Shown: positions 22,209 to 34,830 of the stretch, in pieces
Layout of the letters: the number at the start of each line of letters is the position of its first letter
Position numbering within the stretch: the first letter of the stretch is position 1
Assembly: GCA_025765615.1 (NCBI GenBank)
Contig: JAIVFJ010000004.1
Span: 248,001-312,000 of the forward strand
DNA from: Zopfochytrium polystomum
Taxonomy: Eukaryota > Chytridiomycota > Chytridiomycetes > Chytridiales > Chytridiaceae
Length of the DNA: 64,000 nt
Direction of reading: 5' to 3'
Made by a program: the position numbers and the translations under genes
The notes under the pieces: generated by a model
What the model saw: only the letters and a program-made list of their open reading frames with translations
The model's database searches: none
Told to the model about the DNA's origin: nothing

Positions 22209-24859
22209 ATGACTGATAGCCTGCCTTACGATTCCAGCCTCAGCTCATACCGCACCAGTGCTCTTTTGCAAGATGCTGGAGCCCCCACGTCCACCAGAGC
22301 CCCGATCTTTGGAACGGATCGGGAATTCCCCGAAGGGCGGCCCACACCAAAACATGAATCGATGCGACACCCGTTTCTGACAGAGGAGCTCCTCCAGCGT
22401 GACACCTGGACCCAGCCAAAATCGGTCTCGCCAGACGGACGGTACTTTAGCGCTGTCTGCGATCCGCTCTCCCCGGTGTCGCTCTCCCCGAGCCGTGCAA
22501 ACTCGGTCGTCTTTGACCTTCATCTCGCGCAAGAGCGACTGCTGACGGGTCAGTACCTGCCCGGATTGGACACCCACGCCTTTCTCGACGACGACGCTGC
22601 CATGTCTTGCGAAGACGGCTGTCGCTCGATGGATTGTGGCACCGCCGGTGTTATCGAGTCCGCCGGGATGGACTACCCTCCTCGTTCCGACAGGCCTGCG
22701 CTGAGCTTGTCGGCGTTGCCCAGGGAGTCGGTTTCCCACGAAGACGGACACCCCGCTGCGCAAGATGAACTTGCGGCGGCGGCACACTTTCCGTACGCTC
22801 ACAACCTTTTCAGCGTGCCTCCGGCCGAAAACAATTTCGACGTATCCTTGCCCGCGCCGAGCTACCTAACCTCACCACCGACCGAAGAAACGGGGCAGCA
22901 CATTGGCCACGCGTACGGATACGACTCTTCCATGTTTTCAATGGACCTCGTCAATGCGGTTACTACAGCAGCCTTATCCTCCACCTTCCCGGAATTCCCA
23001 TATGGACTGAAGGGAGAAAATGCGTTGCCTTCTCAATTATTTGGCAACGGTGATAACACATTATCTGGATACGGTGGCACACCCAGGAACGACAATTGGT
23101 TCCGCCCTAATCAATCAGGTGTGCTTGCAATTCACGGTTTATGTCATGGCAACCACTTACCCCGCCTCCAGCAATCACGGATAGACCACACGTGGAATTA
23201 GACGGTTACTCTGAACAGCAACCACAAGACGTATATCCCCGAACGGACCTGGCGGTCCAGGATTTCCACAGCGGCCCTGGTCTCTCGGGAAACTTTGGCA
23301 ATTTGAAGTCGCCATCGCAATTGAGCGACGCCGCCGCCGACGGCCTCAGCATTCGCCGGCGGGACTCGTGCTCACACTCGGCGGCGGCGGTCGCGGCCGC
23401 CGTCGTGGGCGTCGAGGTCGATTCGATATTCCGGACGCACAGCGAGCACGCGGATTCGGATTGCAAGAACGACGAGTCGGACCGCGACACCGACGGCGAA
23501 GGGTGCGAGGCGGACTTTGAGCTGCTGCCGGACGACGACCCAGTTCAGTTGCCAATCGTACCCGGTGAAGATGATGCCGCAAACGGTTGCGCCTCCGAAA
23601 AGAGGTCGACGGCCAGGACCGGGTCGGCCCCGCAAGGTGCCCAGAACTTTCGTTAAATAATTTTTTTTGGCGTGCTAAACTGAAACACTCTGCAACAGTC
23701 GAGTAGCTTCGAACAGCCTCCAAGACCGAAACAACCAGTCGGGTATATCAGGCCGTGGGAGACGCCACTACCATTTCGTCCGCAAGCGCTTTCATCCCAG
23801 AGTATTCATTCAATGCGCAGACTGCTGCCGACCGCTGCATGGCCTACCCCCCTTCTGTGGTCGCTTCTGCCAACCGCGGTGCGGAACGCTCCTGGCGACT
23901 ACGAAGCTTCTCTGATTCCCCAACCGACGCGATGGAAAGCGTCCAGCAGAGTCAGGAGAACGTGGTGGAGCCAACGTATCAGCCGCCGAGGGTCTCCGAA
24001 AGTTTTCCGGCCGAGCAAATCGTCGCCGAGCCGTGCCTGGTCCCAGAGCCAGTTGACCTGACTCTTGGGTTGGTTTCCGATGGAGCCAGTACAGCGCCGC
24101 GGCAGAGGGCGAGGGCGTGGGCGTGGGCGCGGTCGGCCTTCGTTGCATCATTCTGTTGGGAGCTCGATGGTGAAAAGAAGCGAAGAGACAGCCAAAAGAG
24201 AAAGCCTTGCGGAGAGGCTGGCAGCGAAGATGGCAGTGGATCAGAATACCTCTGGAGACAAACGCAACCCAGAACCAATTGTCCGCGAAGAGGAACCGTG
24301 CTCGCTTATGGTGGACTTGGTGGACGGCGGCGACGACTCGGCAGATACCGAAGATCTCGGCGACACCGAAGACCTGGGCGAACACAAGTCCGAAGAGGAG
24401 ACCTCGGAACGGCCCATTAGCACCAAAGTTAGCAAATCATTGCAAGGCTCCGAATGCGCGTCTGCAGCCCGATCATACGACTCAAGTGTACAAACGGGTG
24501 TACTCGAAAATCACTGTTTACGAAATGATTGCCAACGGCATCCCAATAATGCGACGACAAGAAGACGGTTGGATTAATGCGACGCACCTGCTGAAAGTTG
24601 CGGGCTTCTTGGAGAAGGCGCGACGAACCAAGGTTTTGGAGAGGGAGATTCAGGACGGCGTCCATCAGAAGATTCAAGGGGGCTTTGGAAAGTACCAGGG
24701 AACATGGTGAGAAAATCTGGCTGGGGGTTGAAGGAAAGGCGCAGACATAGCAAAAACTAAACGTATTCCACTTCCTCAAGGGTTCCTTTGGCTCGCGCGA
24801 TAGAATTGGCCAACCAGTACGACGTATACACCACGCTGGAGAAGCTCTTCGCCCTGTGA
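22209..24859 (+). CDS. APSES-domain (KilA-N type) transcription factor with C-terminal DNA-binding domain
   Basis: ATG 22209 starts MTDSLPYDSSLSSYRTSALL; about 300 disordered residues (Ser/Pro/Asp-rich) are encoded in exon 1. A GTGTGC..CTCCAG intron (about 23120-23174) leads to an acidic exon (DESDRDTDGEGCEADFELLP), and further short introns lead to a basic/acidic region (SEETAKRESLAERLAAK, EDLGDTEDLGEHKSEEE). The APSES domain lies at the end: VYSKITVYEMIANGIPIMRR, GWINATHLLKVAGF, GGFGKYQGTW, then after an intron (24708-24780) VPLARAIELANQYDVYTTLE and stop TGA 24857-24859. The sequence is of the Mbp1/Swi4 type (cell-cycle box binders), but no ankyrin repeats follow. Intron boundaries between 23640 and 24470 are not fully resolved. 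The gene converges on UTP22 with only 79 bp between stop codons. Confidence 0.88.
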
Positions 24860-24938
24860 CCTGCTGGTGACTCTTTCCATAAAAAGCAATTTTTAATTTT
24901 CGTTGGTTTATTGCTGTATTTTGTGACATTTTGAAGAC

Positions 24939-27900
24939 TCAAACTGCAGGTGGGATTCTCCGCACCTCGACGCCTACGACCAAACCTTCCCCAATTCTTT
25001 CCATTTCCCCGATCATTGCCAGCACGTCTGGACGAGAAACTGTTTTCGCTTCGTTTTTGCCGTCCCGCTTCCTCTTCCTCCCACTTCCTCTTTCAACCTC
25101 TTCGCTTCCCTCTGATGCAACTGAAGCAGCGTAGGGCCGAACTGCTTTCCAAGGCTTCCCCTCCGCATTGTTGATCTCTTGCGAGACAGTTTTGTCCCAA
25201 AGGAGCGCCACTGTGTCTCCACCGTGTTGATCGAAAAATAGAGAAACAGTGTTGCCAAAACGGACCTGCACAATGTTAAAGGAAGAGCACAATTAGTTGC
25301 TGACAAAGAATAGTCAAAAATGGGCAACTCACCTGCAAATCGATAACAAAACGTTCCAAGGCGTCAAACCTCTCTAGAAGTGGAATAGTCTCATCTTGGT
25401 CAAGTGCGAATTTCAAATTTTTGAAGTCCGTTTTCGGCGTCGGGAGGATGGAACGATCATACGATATGTTTTGGTGGAACTTTGAAAGCTTCAGAGGGTC
25501 GAGGCGGATCAAAATGTCAAATCCGTCGGTCGGCGTTGCAAAAAGTTTCTGTGGTGAACAATTTTCAGCATTGCTAAAAGCGGCGATCGCAGATTTCTTA
25601 CGGCAATGTGTAGGTCAGAACCGCTAACGACTTGGTCTTCGAGGAACTTCAACGACGCCGTCGCGGCAGCGCAAAGGCGCTTGAACGCGAGCGACTTGAC
25701 CTTGTCAGAGACGCCTCGCACAAGCCACCAAAGTCCTTCTACATCGTCCGACGTCGCGATCCGCGGCTCAAACACTCGGCCCTTTTGAGGCGACAGAACC
25801 ACCTTTTCAAACTCCTTGACCGCCGCCGCTCGAGCGTCTTGCGTAATTTCGGCGCCTTCGTGCTCCACGAAAAGAATCTCAGAGTCCCAAGCCCAGTCTC
25901 GCAGCATCGCGAGACATCGAATGAATCCGCACCACGAGGTGGTCGGTATCGCTGCGTACGGGGCGCAGTCGGTAAACACGCGTGCTGCGAGCAGATCGCA
26001 GGCTTCGTCTGTAATGGCAATGTTGGACAGGAGGTGGGCACCAACGAAACGCTTGAGAAGTCGACAGGTCGTTGAAAGTGGAGGAAACTTGAGGCATAAG
26101 TTGTGGATTCGCGTCGAGTGCCGTGGCAGTTTTCGGTACAAGCATTCAGCTTGGTCGGCATATCTTTGGGCCGTTGTGAGCGAAGCTGAAGGGGCCTCTA
26201 CCGTAGAGGAGCCTGCTTTGGCCATTCGAGCTCGAACGAGTTGGTCTTTCGCCACAGGTATCTCTCTACCAGTCCTGAGACGTAATCGGAACGAATAGCC
26301 AGGTGGAATGGACACATCCATGTAGCCCGAGTAAATAGGGTCGTGATCAAGGGGTTTCGAGATGGAGATTTGTGCTCCAGTCAGCTGAAGTTGTAGCGAT
26401 TTGGACAATGCAACGAAGAAAGCCAGCTTCATGTTCTGGAGCGCTATCAACTGTTCCGGCCACCGCCCGGACGACTCGAACTCAACAAGGACGCCCATAA
26501 AATCTCTGTGAACAGGGGCGTTGTAGTCGATTGCTGGTCCGCCCGCTGTGTGGTGTGGCTGAGGTATAAAGGTGGAGCTGTAGCTCAGTCCGGCATGGGA
26601 TGGAATAACGTTCGTGACGGTAAGTGGCAACCCAGTACTTGCGCGAATCTCCTTCGCCAATTCTTGGAACGCCTCATACGCGTTCTGAAACGTTCCCCTT
26701 CTGACCTCCACCGCTCGAAGGCTCTTGTTCCCGCCAAACTCCTGCAAGAAGGGAAGAAGCTGTCCTCCCCAGCAGGTAACAGTGTCTGGGTCGACACTGC
26801 CGTGGCGTGACATCAAATAAACCGCCATTTGCGAGGTGACTTGCGTCCTCGCATCCAGAGTTCCGGCCGAATCCCAAACCACGCTCTCCGCAATCGTCCC
26901 GTCCTTGAAGCGGCGCATTTCTGATTTGTTTCCCCACATTCTCCGGAAATCGGCAATCGCCTCCGCGTCTTCTGGGTTTGGTCCCATTTCGACTGCCCTT
27001 GTGCCGTTTTCGGGATCAAGAATAATGCCAATCACGAGTGGCCGGAATTCAGCATCCGCTGTTGGTGGGCTCTCGTTGATTTGCCATTGCTCACGAGCGT
27101 CTTGCTCAACTGATATAAGTCGTACTCGGTTCTTTAATCCCTTCAGCAACAGCTTTGGAATAAAATAGCGAATAAAATCGTTCCTGCTTGGAAAGTCCAA
27201 AGCGACAGACGGTTTGTACGCGGGAAATACACCTGGTGGCTTGTGGAGGCTAATACAGCGTTAAAGCCGAATCAACTTTCACATTTCACGCACCAAATCA
27301 CGTTGTCGAAATTCACTAATGGATGGCTGAGGTTCTTCAAAAATAGACTATCAAATCTGTCGGCCCCCAGATCATTAAAGTACGTCAGGCTTGATCGGGC
27401 TTCGTAGCGTAGCTGACAGGGTTTAGAGCATATTTTACGCTGACAATTTAGATACCTTTTCTAAAGTGTTCACACTGACGAACGCAGCGAGATTTACACG
27501 ACCTGTTGGGTCAACAATCACCGCATCATAAGCTCGCGCGAAAGCGTCCAAGGAGAACTGCGCACATGCTTTAGCACAGTATTAAAGGTTGAAATATTAC
27601 CTCAGGCTCTTCCAGCGGTTTCCCGTCTGGAGTCATGAAGATTGGCTCCCCCTTAAAGTCGTGCTTGGCTGTGATTCGAAAAGTGTGTCAGTTTGTAATG
27701 CACTAATAAACCAAAAGAAAATACTACTCACAAATGAATTCAATTGTCAGTTTAATGATCTGGTAAGAGCTGTAGGATGATCCCAATTTGATTCCCGTTT
27801 TCCCCACTGCTTTAGTCCGGAATAAATAGCCCATTATCATAGTCAACAAGAAGCCTCCAAAGGGTTGATAGAGGCCGCGCTGCGCAAGCCAAACTTTTCC

Positions 27901-29289
27901 AAGCAGAACTGCTTCTCGAAACGCAGGACAAATTGCAAACTGCTGATGCAAAAAGTTCAGGTGCGACGCATAGGATGTGTCATGCAGAATGTTCGCATTG
28001 TAACGTGGCGTTGCTGCTAGGCCCGCTTCGGAAGCGTTGTTGGTCTGGCTTGGGCGAACGTTATTTCTCCCGGGGGCGAGTTTTGATGGTTTGAATAAGG
28101 AAGCAGATATGCATGGGATAATCCGAATCGAGCATTTGAGTTTGGAAAAATCGTAGGCCGAGCCGTTCGGTACAGGCGACAATACTAGGACGGGCCTCCG
28201 CCGATCTCCCGCGATCATGGTGTCAAATGATAGGCTAACAGGGACCACTTTTGCGTTTCTTCTAATCACTGAAGCAAGAACCGCAAGGTAGAAAGCTCGT
28301 TTGTGGAAATATCGGTAGTTCACATGATCTTTATCTTGAAACATTTCCTGCAAGGACGTTAAAATTGCGCGTTGAACAAATCCCAAACGTACATCGGGCA
28401 TTTGCACAGCGACATCAATATTCGCCAACCGGGGGTTTTTTGCGACAGTCTTTAGCAAGTAGCTGCCCGCAATAAAAACCTTGCTTGGGGTTTTGAAGGA
28501 AAACTTGTATTTCACGTCGTCGGCTGGTGGCGGGTGTGGGAACGGAATGGAAATGCCCTGGGCTTTCATTTTCGCAATTGCCTCGGCCAGCTTTTGGGGA
28601 CATTTCAGTAAAAGCAGTGAAGCAGAAATCCTCTCGTCCTCACCGAACATTCGGGGATGGTCTCGGCCTTGTCCATCACCTCCTTCAAAGAGTGCAGAAC
28701 TTTATCCAACGGTGAGGTTTTTGTGTTGCTGAGAGCAACCTCTTTGACCAATTCCTCAATCTGGAAAAGATTTGGTTACGTTTGACTTCTACTTCACTCT
28801 TAAAAAAAAAAAAAAAAAAACCTGCAGTTTGAAAAGATTTGACTGATACAAGTCCGTCGTCTCCCTCAACTCGTGCAGTTCCTGAATTGTTGGGGCTTTG
28901 AATGCTGGGGCTCCGGATGATTTCTCTGGTTTGCTCCATTTCGAAGGCTCTCCTGTTCCCAAGCCCAAATCGCCGCCGTCACCAGCATCCCCATGACCGT
29001 CATGGCCGTTCTCTTCGTCCTCGTCCTCCCGGTCGTCCTCATCCTCGTCGTCGTCGTCCTCACCGTTCTCGTCCTCAGCATCTTCGTCCGCTGGGTCGTC
29101 TCCACGGTCGTCCCCTCGGTCGTCTCCGTCATCGTCGCGCCCGCTGCCTTCTGCCGCATAGTCCATTGCATCTTCGGCACTCGCGTCCCTGTTTTCGTCT
29201 GCTGTGTGATAAGTTGCGTCGTCTGACTCGGCATGATGGACAGCGACAGCGACGCCCGAGCCGGCCTTCCTCCGCTTGATGTTGCCCAT
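24939..29289 (-). CDS. UTP22: U3 snoRNP protein UTP22 / NOL6 (Nrap), ribosome biogenesis
   Basis: ATG 29289 opens MGNIKRRKAGSG and a very acidic Asp/Glu/Gly-rich N-terminus, then APTIQELHELRETTDLYQSN. Downstream exons carry GEDERISASLLLLKCPQKLA, KYKFSFKTPSKVFIAGSYLL (nucleotidyltransferase-like core), a 560-residue open exon at 27200-25509 with LVIGIILDPENGTRAVEMGP, DFRRMWGNKSEMRRFKDGT and HHTAGGPAIDYN, and finally FGNTVSLFFDQHGGDTVALL near the C-terminus; stop TGA 24941-24939. These are the signature blocks of the Nrap/UTP22 family, which acts in the UTP-C module of the small-subunit processome in the nucleolus. The tail after the last domain is basic (RGSGRKRKRDGK), fitting a nucleolar signal. 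An A20 run (28801-28820) lies in an intron. Confidence 0.95.
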
Positions 29290-30000
29290 GCTTTCTTTCT
29301 TTCTTTTTTTTTCGACAATGAAGTGACAAGTCACGCAATCGCCTGATCGACAATTTTTCTCCACTGCCACCGCCAGACATTCGTAAGAAACTTGCCACGA
29401 CTTCGCGCTCCATAAATGAGCACTGTTCCCCTTGCCCCCCAGCGCCTCTCGTTGCAAGTAAGGGAGCCTCCTGCTGAGCCTGTTCTCTTTCCTGGCCGTA
29501 CGTTTGCTGTGATCTGTTCGGCCGGCCAAACGGCGATGTGTTCCAAGACAAGCAGATTGGAAAGAGCGGGAGGACGGCTTGCTCGGTCTGCTGACTGCTG
29601 CGGTGTAATTTGCGGCCGCTATTCTAAGCGCAGAGTTTGTTGGCGAGGCTTGGAATTGGAATGCTGTTTCGATCCTTTTAGGGTGCTTTCTTTGTTTCAA
29701 CCCAGCGCACAGCGCCGAGGAGGTTGAACGACTGGTGCAAGGTGCAGAAAAGAGAGAGGGAGACAGAGGGAAGAGTTGAAGAGATGGGGGGGAAATACGG
29801 ACGAGCGCGACGGAAGAAGATTCCAGGGCGAGGATTTGGGAGAGGAACAAGCGGATTGGAAATATAGATGGAAAAAACGCCACGAGGCGCGCCAAAAAAA
29901 AAAAAAAAAAAAAAAAAAGGAAAGAAAGAAAGAAAGAACAAATAAGCTGCAAACACACTATATGCAAGAAACGAAACCACTCCCTTTCTGTTTCACCGCA
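29290..30000. other. Region upstream of UTP22, adjacent to the WSC gene 3' end
   Basis: It contains a long A-run (about 29895-29920), GAAA repeats and a T-rich stretch just before the UTP22 start. It is likely the UTP22 promoter and 5' UTR. No ORF supported. Confidence 0.4.
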
Positions 30001-32818
30001 TCACAGCCCCATGAACCACGCGTAGCACTTTTCGGACCAGCTCATGTCCCTGTAAAACGGCACGTCCTTGTAGTTCAGCACCTCGGAAGTCCAGTCGTAG
30101 AACCCGTAGCTCATCTGCCCGTACTCGATCTTGACGAGGTCCAGGAACCACTCAAGCAGCTGAGGGCACTGCTCGAGCAGCCACAAAAAGTCGGTTAGCA
30201 GCTGCAGGAGCAGGTCGTCCCGGTCGTGCCCGCCGAAGACGCCGCAGAGCTTGTCAGAGTGGGGCTTGGTGAGCGTCGGGAGGCCGCAGGACTGTGGAGT
30301 GAGAAATGAATTTGTGGAATTTCGGTAAGGTTTTTGTTGCGAGAAGTGTCGCGAAAGTGAAAGATGGGAGGGTGGTGCCTTTACCTTCAACGTATTGTAG
30401 AAGCACTCTTTGGTCGTGCATTTGTTCGCCTTGTACAGTTTGAAGAACAAAACAATGTCGAAATCAGGCTTAAGGGACTTGCATTTGTGTACAAATGCTT
30501 AGTTTTTTTCATTATTTCAAGTTATTACACGTTAGCCATGTCTCTAGCATTCAAATTGGCGCCAACAAACACTCACTCTTCATGCCGTCGTGCGCACAGC
30601 CCTTCCATTTGATCGGGCAGCTTTGTGTGGGCGTCGGGGTGGTCGTCGTCTTTGTGGTGCACGTGGTTGTGGGTGTCGTCTTGGTTGTCGAGGAAGTCTT
30701 CGTGCTGCACGACGTAGACGTGGACGTCGACGACTTGGTGCTGCACGAGGAAGTGGACGTGTGGGCGGTGGACGTTGACGATGTCGACGCGCTGGTCGAC
30801 TTTGACGAAGAGCCGGTCGAGGAAGTCTTTGAGGTGCACGACGTGGACGTGCTCGTGGATGACGAGATCGACGTTTTGGTGCTACACGAAGAGGAAGACG
30901 ACGACGTGTTGGCGGAGGTTGGCGGAGTCGACGCGCTGCTAGGCTTTGACGACGAAGCTGACGACGAGGTTGACGAAGACGGCGTGGCGCTCGAGCTGGA
31001 GCTGGACGTCGACGAAGATTTGTTAGAAGTTGAGGAACTCAGCGAGGAGGGCGTGGAACTCGGAGTCGTTCCCGAGGTCGAAGACGAAGAAGTGGAAGGA
31101 GTCGAAGAGCTTGAAGAAGAAGGCGTATTGCTGGAGCTGGATCCTGTCGCCGATGACGAGCTGGAAATTGAAGGAGTCGAGGAGCTCGACAAAGAAGGAG
31201 TGGTGCTTGAGCTCGAGCCCGCTGTGGATGACGAACTAATTGATGGAGTCGGAGAGCTCGACACAGAAGGCATGCTGCTCGAACTAGTGCCCGTCGTCGA
31301 TGACGAGGTGACAGAAGGAATCGAGGAGCTCGATGATGAAGAGTATGCAGGGCTGGAGCTCGAGTCCGTTGGGGACGACGAAGTGACTGATAGAGTGGAG
31401 GAGCTCGATGACGAGGGTGCAGTGCTTGAGCTCGACACCGTTGTGGAGGAAGAGGTGATTGAAGGAGAAGAGGAGCTCGATAAAGAAGGGGTGCTGCTCA
31501 AACTCGAGCTTGGCGTCGATGACGGCGTGGTTGACGGAGTCGAGGAGCTTGATAAAGTGGGGGAACTGCTCGAAGTCGAGTCCGTTGTCGACGGCGAGGT
31601 GATCGAAGGAGTCGAGGAGCTTGACGAAGAAGGTAAAGTGCTGGAGCTGGTGCCGGTTGTGGACGACGTGGTGATAGAAAGACTCGAGGAGCTTGACAAA
31701 GAGGGTGTTGTGCTCGTGCTCGAGCCGGTTGTCGACGGCGAGGTGATTGGAGTTGAGGAGCTGGTCAAGGACGATGTTGGCGGGGCGCATCCCGTCAAGT
31801 TGTACACGGTGAGAAGGCCAGCTCCGCCGCACGCCTTGTCGAGAGTTGAAACAGAAAATTTCAGCGTTCGACAGCAGAACTTACTAAACAAAACGAAACG
31901 CAAACCAAAACCTACCTCTGCAATCGCGCCCTCGCACGGCATTCGGCACGTCGCGTCGTCAACCCTCGTAGTCGGGGGCGGCTTGTCAGAACAAAAGCAC
32001 TCTGAAAAGTTCTCGGTCCCTGCAAACTGGTAACCCTTTGCCTTGCACGAGGCGACGCAGCCCCAGTCGGTGGCGTTGGAGTCAACCTGGAACGGCAAGG
32101 TTCGCGGGTTGACGGTGTCCTGGTAGCATCCGAAGTACTGGGCGCACGGGATGGCCGGCGGGGTGGGCGTGAAGGGCGGCGGGCCGGGGGGGTTGCTTTG
32201 GTAGACGGTGACGGTGCCGGCGCCGCCGCAGGGCTCGGACGCGTTCTGGGCGCAGGGCGAGTTGCAGGCTGTTGCGGCCTTTGCGGGGGCGATGCCGGAC
32301 AGGTTGGCGCCGCAGTAGCATTCGCGGCCGAACTCCGTGCCTGTTTTTGTTTTTTGTTTTTTGGTTTGTTTTTTGTTTTTTGTTTTGTTTGTGTGTGTGT
32401 GTGTGTGTGCGAGTGTGACAACCCACGGACGGGCATTTCAGCTATACTACAAGAGAGGGGTGTGGGGTTGACACGCGCACTGATAATCGAGCTCGTCAAA
32501 AGGGAGGGGGAGAATAGGGACCGCACCAGCGAACGGGAAGCCGAGATCCGCGCACACTTTAGTGCACTCGAGGTTTCCGCCGACATTCCCTCCCGAGACG
32601 GGCAGAGCGCGGCCGCCGTTCGGCTCCGTCGACGTTGGCAGCTCCAGGAAGCAGCCCTGGTACGTCCATCCCGGCAACGGTGGCGCGGAGAGCGGGGCGG
32701 ACGGCACGTCGTACGTTGGAAGCGAGTGCACCCCGCGAAAGGATGCGAGGATTGCTGCGGTGGACACGAGCGCCGAGCATGCGGTTGCCAGTCGGTGCTG
32801 GCGGTGAATGCTGTGCAT
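30001..32818 (-). CDS. WSC-domain cell-surface protein with long Ser/Thr stalk and a distinct C-terminal domain
   Basis: ATG 32818 starts a signal peptide (MHSIHRQHRLATACSALVST..). Two WSC domains follow: YQGCFLELPTSTEPNGGRAL..CTKVCADLGFPFAG, spliced across a GT-repeat intron to GRECYCGANLSG; and YFGCYQDT..DWGCVASCKAKGYQFAG..CFCSDKP, then after another intron ACGGAGLLTVYNL. WSC modules bind carbohydrate and, in fungi, occur in cell-wall stress sensors and wall enzymes. A Ser/Thr-rich stalk of more than 350 residues built of S/T-P-S/T steps (about 31800-30620) would be heavily O-mannosylated. The stalk ends in CPIKWKGCAHDGMK. After introns comes a Cys-containing C-terminal domain (CTTKECFYNTLK; SCGLPTLTKPHSDKLCGVFG; WLLEQCPQLLEWFLDLVKIE; WSEKCYAWFMGL), stop TGA 30003-30001. 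No transmembrane segment or GPI signal is seen. Confidence 0.85.
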
Positions 32819-33093
32819 TGCAGAAGAAACGACGCAGAGAAACGGGAACGGGAATTGGAAACGTCGCGAGACTCGACTGTGGGCGACGTGGGTGAAAAAA
32901 GGTAACGAAGGGGAATGTACGCAGGGGTGGGAGAAAGGGGGGAGGGAAGGGAGGGTTGCAGAGAGAGAGAGAGAGGGGAGCGAAATCGCGAAAAAGGGAA
33001 GGGTGTGTGGTTGTAAAGAGAAGAAAGGGTTGAGGCAATCTCGTTTATATATGGATTGATGGAGGCCGAATTTAAGGCCGAGTCACGAGAAGA

Positions 33094-33190
33094 GGGAGAG
33101 TGAGAGAGAGAGTGAGAGAGAGAGAGTGTGTGTGTGTGTGTGTGCGTGTGTGTGTGTATGTGTGTGTGCCTGTGCGTGTGCGTGTGTCCG
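33094..33190. repeat. (GA)n followed by (GT)n microsatellite
   Basis: GAGAGAGTGAGAGAG to about 33126, then GT repeats with GC/CT interruptions to 33190. Confidence 0.9.
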
Positions 33191-34023
33191 CAAGCTGCTG
33201 CCTGCAAAAAAGCATCAAATTTGTTTTTTCGCGCGCTTTCAATTGTGGCAATCACGAAAAAGGCAAGGTGTGACAAGACCAAAAAAGGAAATGGCAATGG
33301 GAGACAGACGCGAGACAGCGAACACGGCCGCCACACAGCCACCGACCGCCTCGTTCGTTAATCCCCTTGCCTTTGAACGCAGCTGCAGAGTAACAAGTTG
33401 CTGTTTAGTTGGCCAGCTAGGCAACCAGGCTCATCTGAACTGCCCCCCCAGTGCCTTGCTGCAGGTCGTGCCTGTCCACAGCCCCTCGATCCGCTTCCGC
33501 CCGACGGCTGTCCACGCGTCCACCCAATCCACTAATTTTCCACGTTTGTGCGGCGGCGAGCTGAATCCCGCCGGCCTTCATTTCGGAAATTGCCCCTGAG
33601 GTTTCGCCTCTTTAATGGTTACTTACATGCGCATATGGAACCAAGTAAAAAACTCATTTCGTGGAAATGAACCCGCGACCTGCTGATACCTGCAGTTTGG
33701 TCTGATCAAGGCAAGGCTGTCGCAGAGTCATTCAAGTAGACTCGCGAGTCGTGAGTCGCGTTCATTATGATTTTTTTTTTTCGTTCTTTTTTTTTTTCCT
33801 TTTAACTCCTGGTTGCCTGCTATCTGAGCATTCCCTGCCCCTCAATTCTCTGTTCATCCAATTTGCGGCTTGTTGCGATCAATTCCGGGATGTGCAACCG
33901 GGCTTCCAAATTCATTCGTTCAGTCGTGAACGACGCGGCCACTCCATTCGTCCCATCAAACTCATCGCCGAGGCTGGCCTGTACAATCGAACGAAAGGTT
34001 CTTTTGGTTACTGCCTTTTTTTG

Positions 34024-34025
34024 CG

Positions 34026-34087
<62 letters not shown>

Positions 34088-34092
34088 CGTGC
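34024..34092. repeat. (GT)n microsatellite
   Basis: GTGTGTGCGTGT, then an uninterrupted GT run, ending in GCGTGCGTGC. Confidence 0.92.
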
Positions 34093-34513
34093 AAAGAAGG
34101 TGCTGATGAAATCGGAAAACTGGTGGGAAGTCTCGCAAATGCATGTGTGGATGCGGTGGGCATGTTTCAAGGGGCAGCCGATCTCAGCGATAGGACTTCG
34201 AGCGTGACGCAAATGGAGTCGACGTTCCTGTGTATTCATATTGGTCTCCTTGGCGAGCCAGCCCACTGCAAATCTTCTAAACAAATTGGGCGCCTCCAAC
34301 AATTTCAACCACAGTGAGGCTGACCGGAGACCAATGAACACAACTTCCTCATGCGGGGTGTCACCGAGGCCAATTCTCCAGAGATGGAAACCGGAGGCGG
34401 CCCTTTTTGGGTAAAGTTAGTGATACCGGAATCCAAAATCTGCGATCGATACGGGTGGTTACGGGAGCTCTCAATTGGACATGTGACGGGGGAGAAGGCC
34501 GCGACGAAAAGCG

Positions 34514-34576
34514 CCGAGTCGAGCCAGTTAGCAGCCAGTCAGCAGCCAGTCAGCAGCCAGTCAGCAGCCAGCCGGC
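34514..34576. repeat. CAGCCAGT-type short tandem repeat
   Basis: About five copies of an 11-12 bp unit (AGCAGCCAGTC), ending in CAGCCGGCAGCGGCAG. Confidence 0.85.
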
Positions 34577-34793
34577 AGCGGCAGGTTCCTCGCCGTAGTA
34601 AATACTAGCAGCAGCTCGGACAAACTGGTCCCGGCTTGGCGGGATTTGGAAAGGAAAGAATCATGCCAGCCCCCCTGCGGACCGAACTGACTCACGGCGG
34701 CCGAAAGCGCGCCCATTGGTGTCTTTCGAATTGAGACGGTGCCTCGGCGAAATTTGTTCCGGAACTTACTGAGAGACAAGAGGCCTTGACAGA

Positions 34794-34830
34794 CGGACAG
34801 ACAGACAGACAGACAGACGGACAGACAGAG
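34794..34830. repeat. (ACAG)n tetranucleotide repeat
   Basis: ACAGACGGACAG followed by consecutive ACAG units up to GACAGAGAGG. Confidence 0.9.

Noticed and set aside
26575..26602. tRNA-like A-box (GGAGCTGTAGCTCAGT)
   Set aside because: It lies inside the conserved UTP22 coding exon and no matching B-box or acceptor stem is found.
30495..32033. 512-residue Val/Asp/Glu-rich ORF on the plus strand
   Set aside because: It is the exact antisense of the Ser/Thr stalk of the WSC protein; the minus strand has signal peptide, WSC cysteines and spliced frames.
33126..33600. ORF beginning with Cys-Val repeats
   Set aside because: It is a translation of the GT microsatellite; no motif follows.
33640..33725. 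Possible tRNA on the minus strand (GGGTTCATTTCC followed by a T run)
   Set aside because: The T-stem does not pair and no acceptor stem or anticodon arm could be built.
34514..34576. CRISPR-like short direct repeats
   Set aside because: The units are adjacent without unique spacers, and the genome is eukaryotic.
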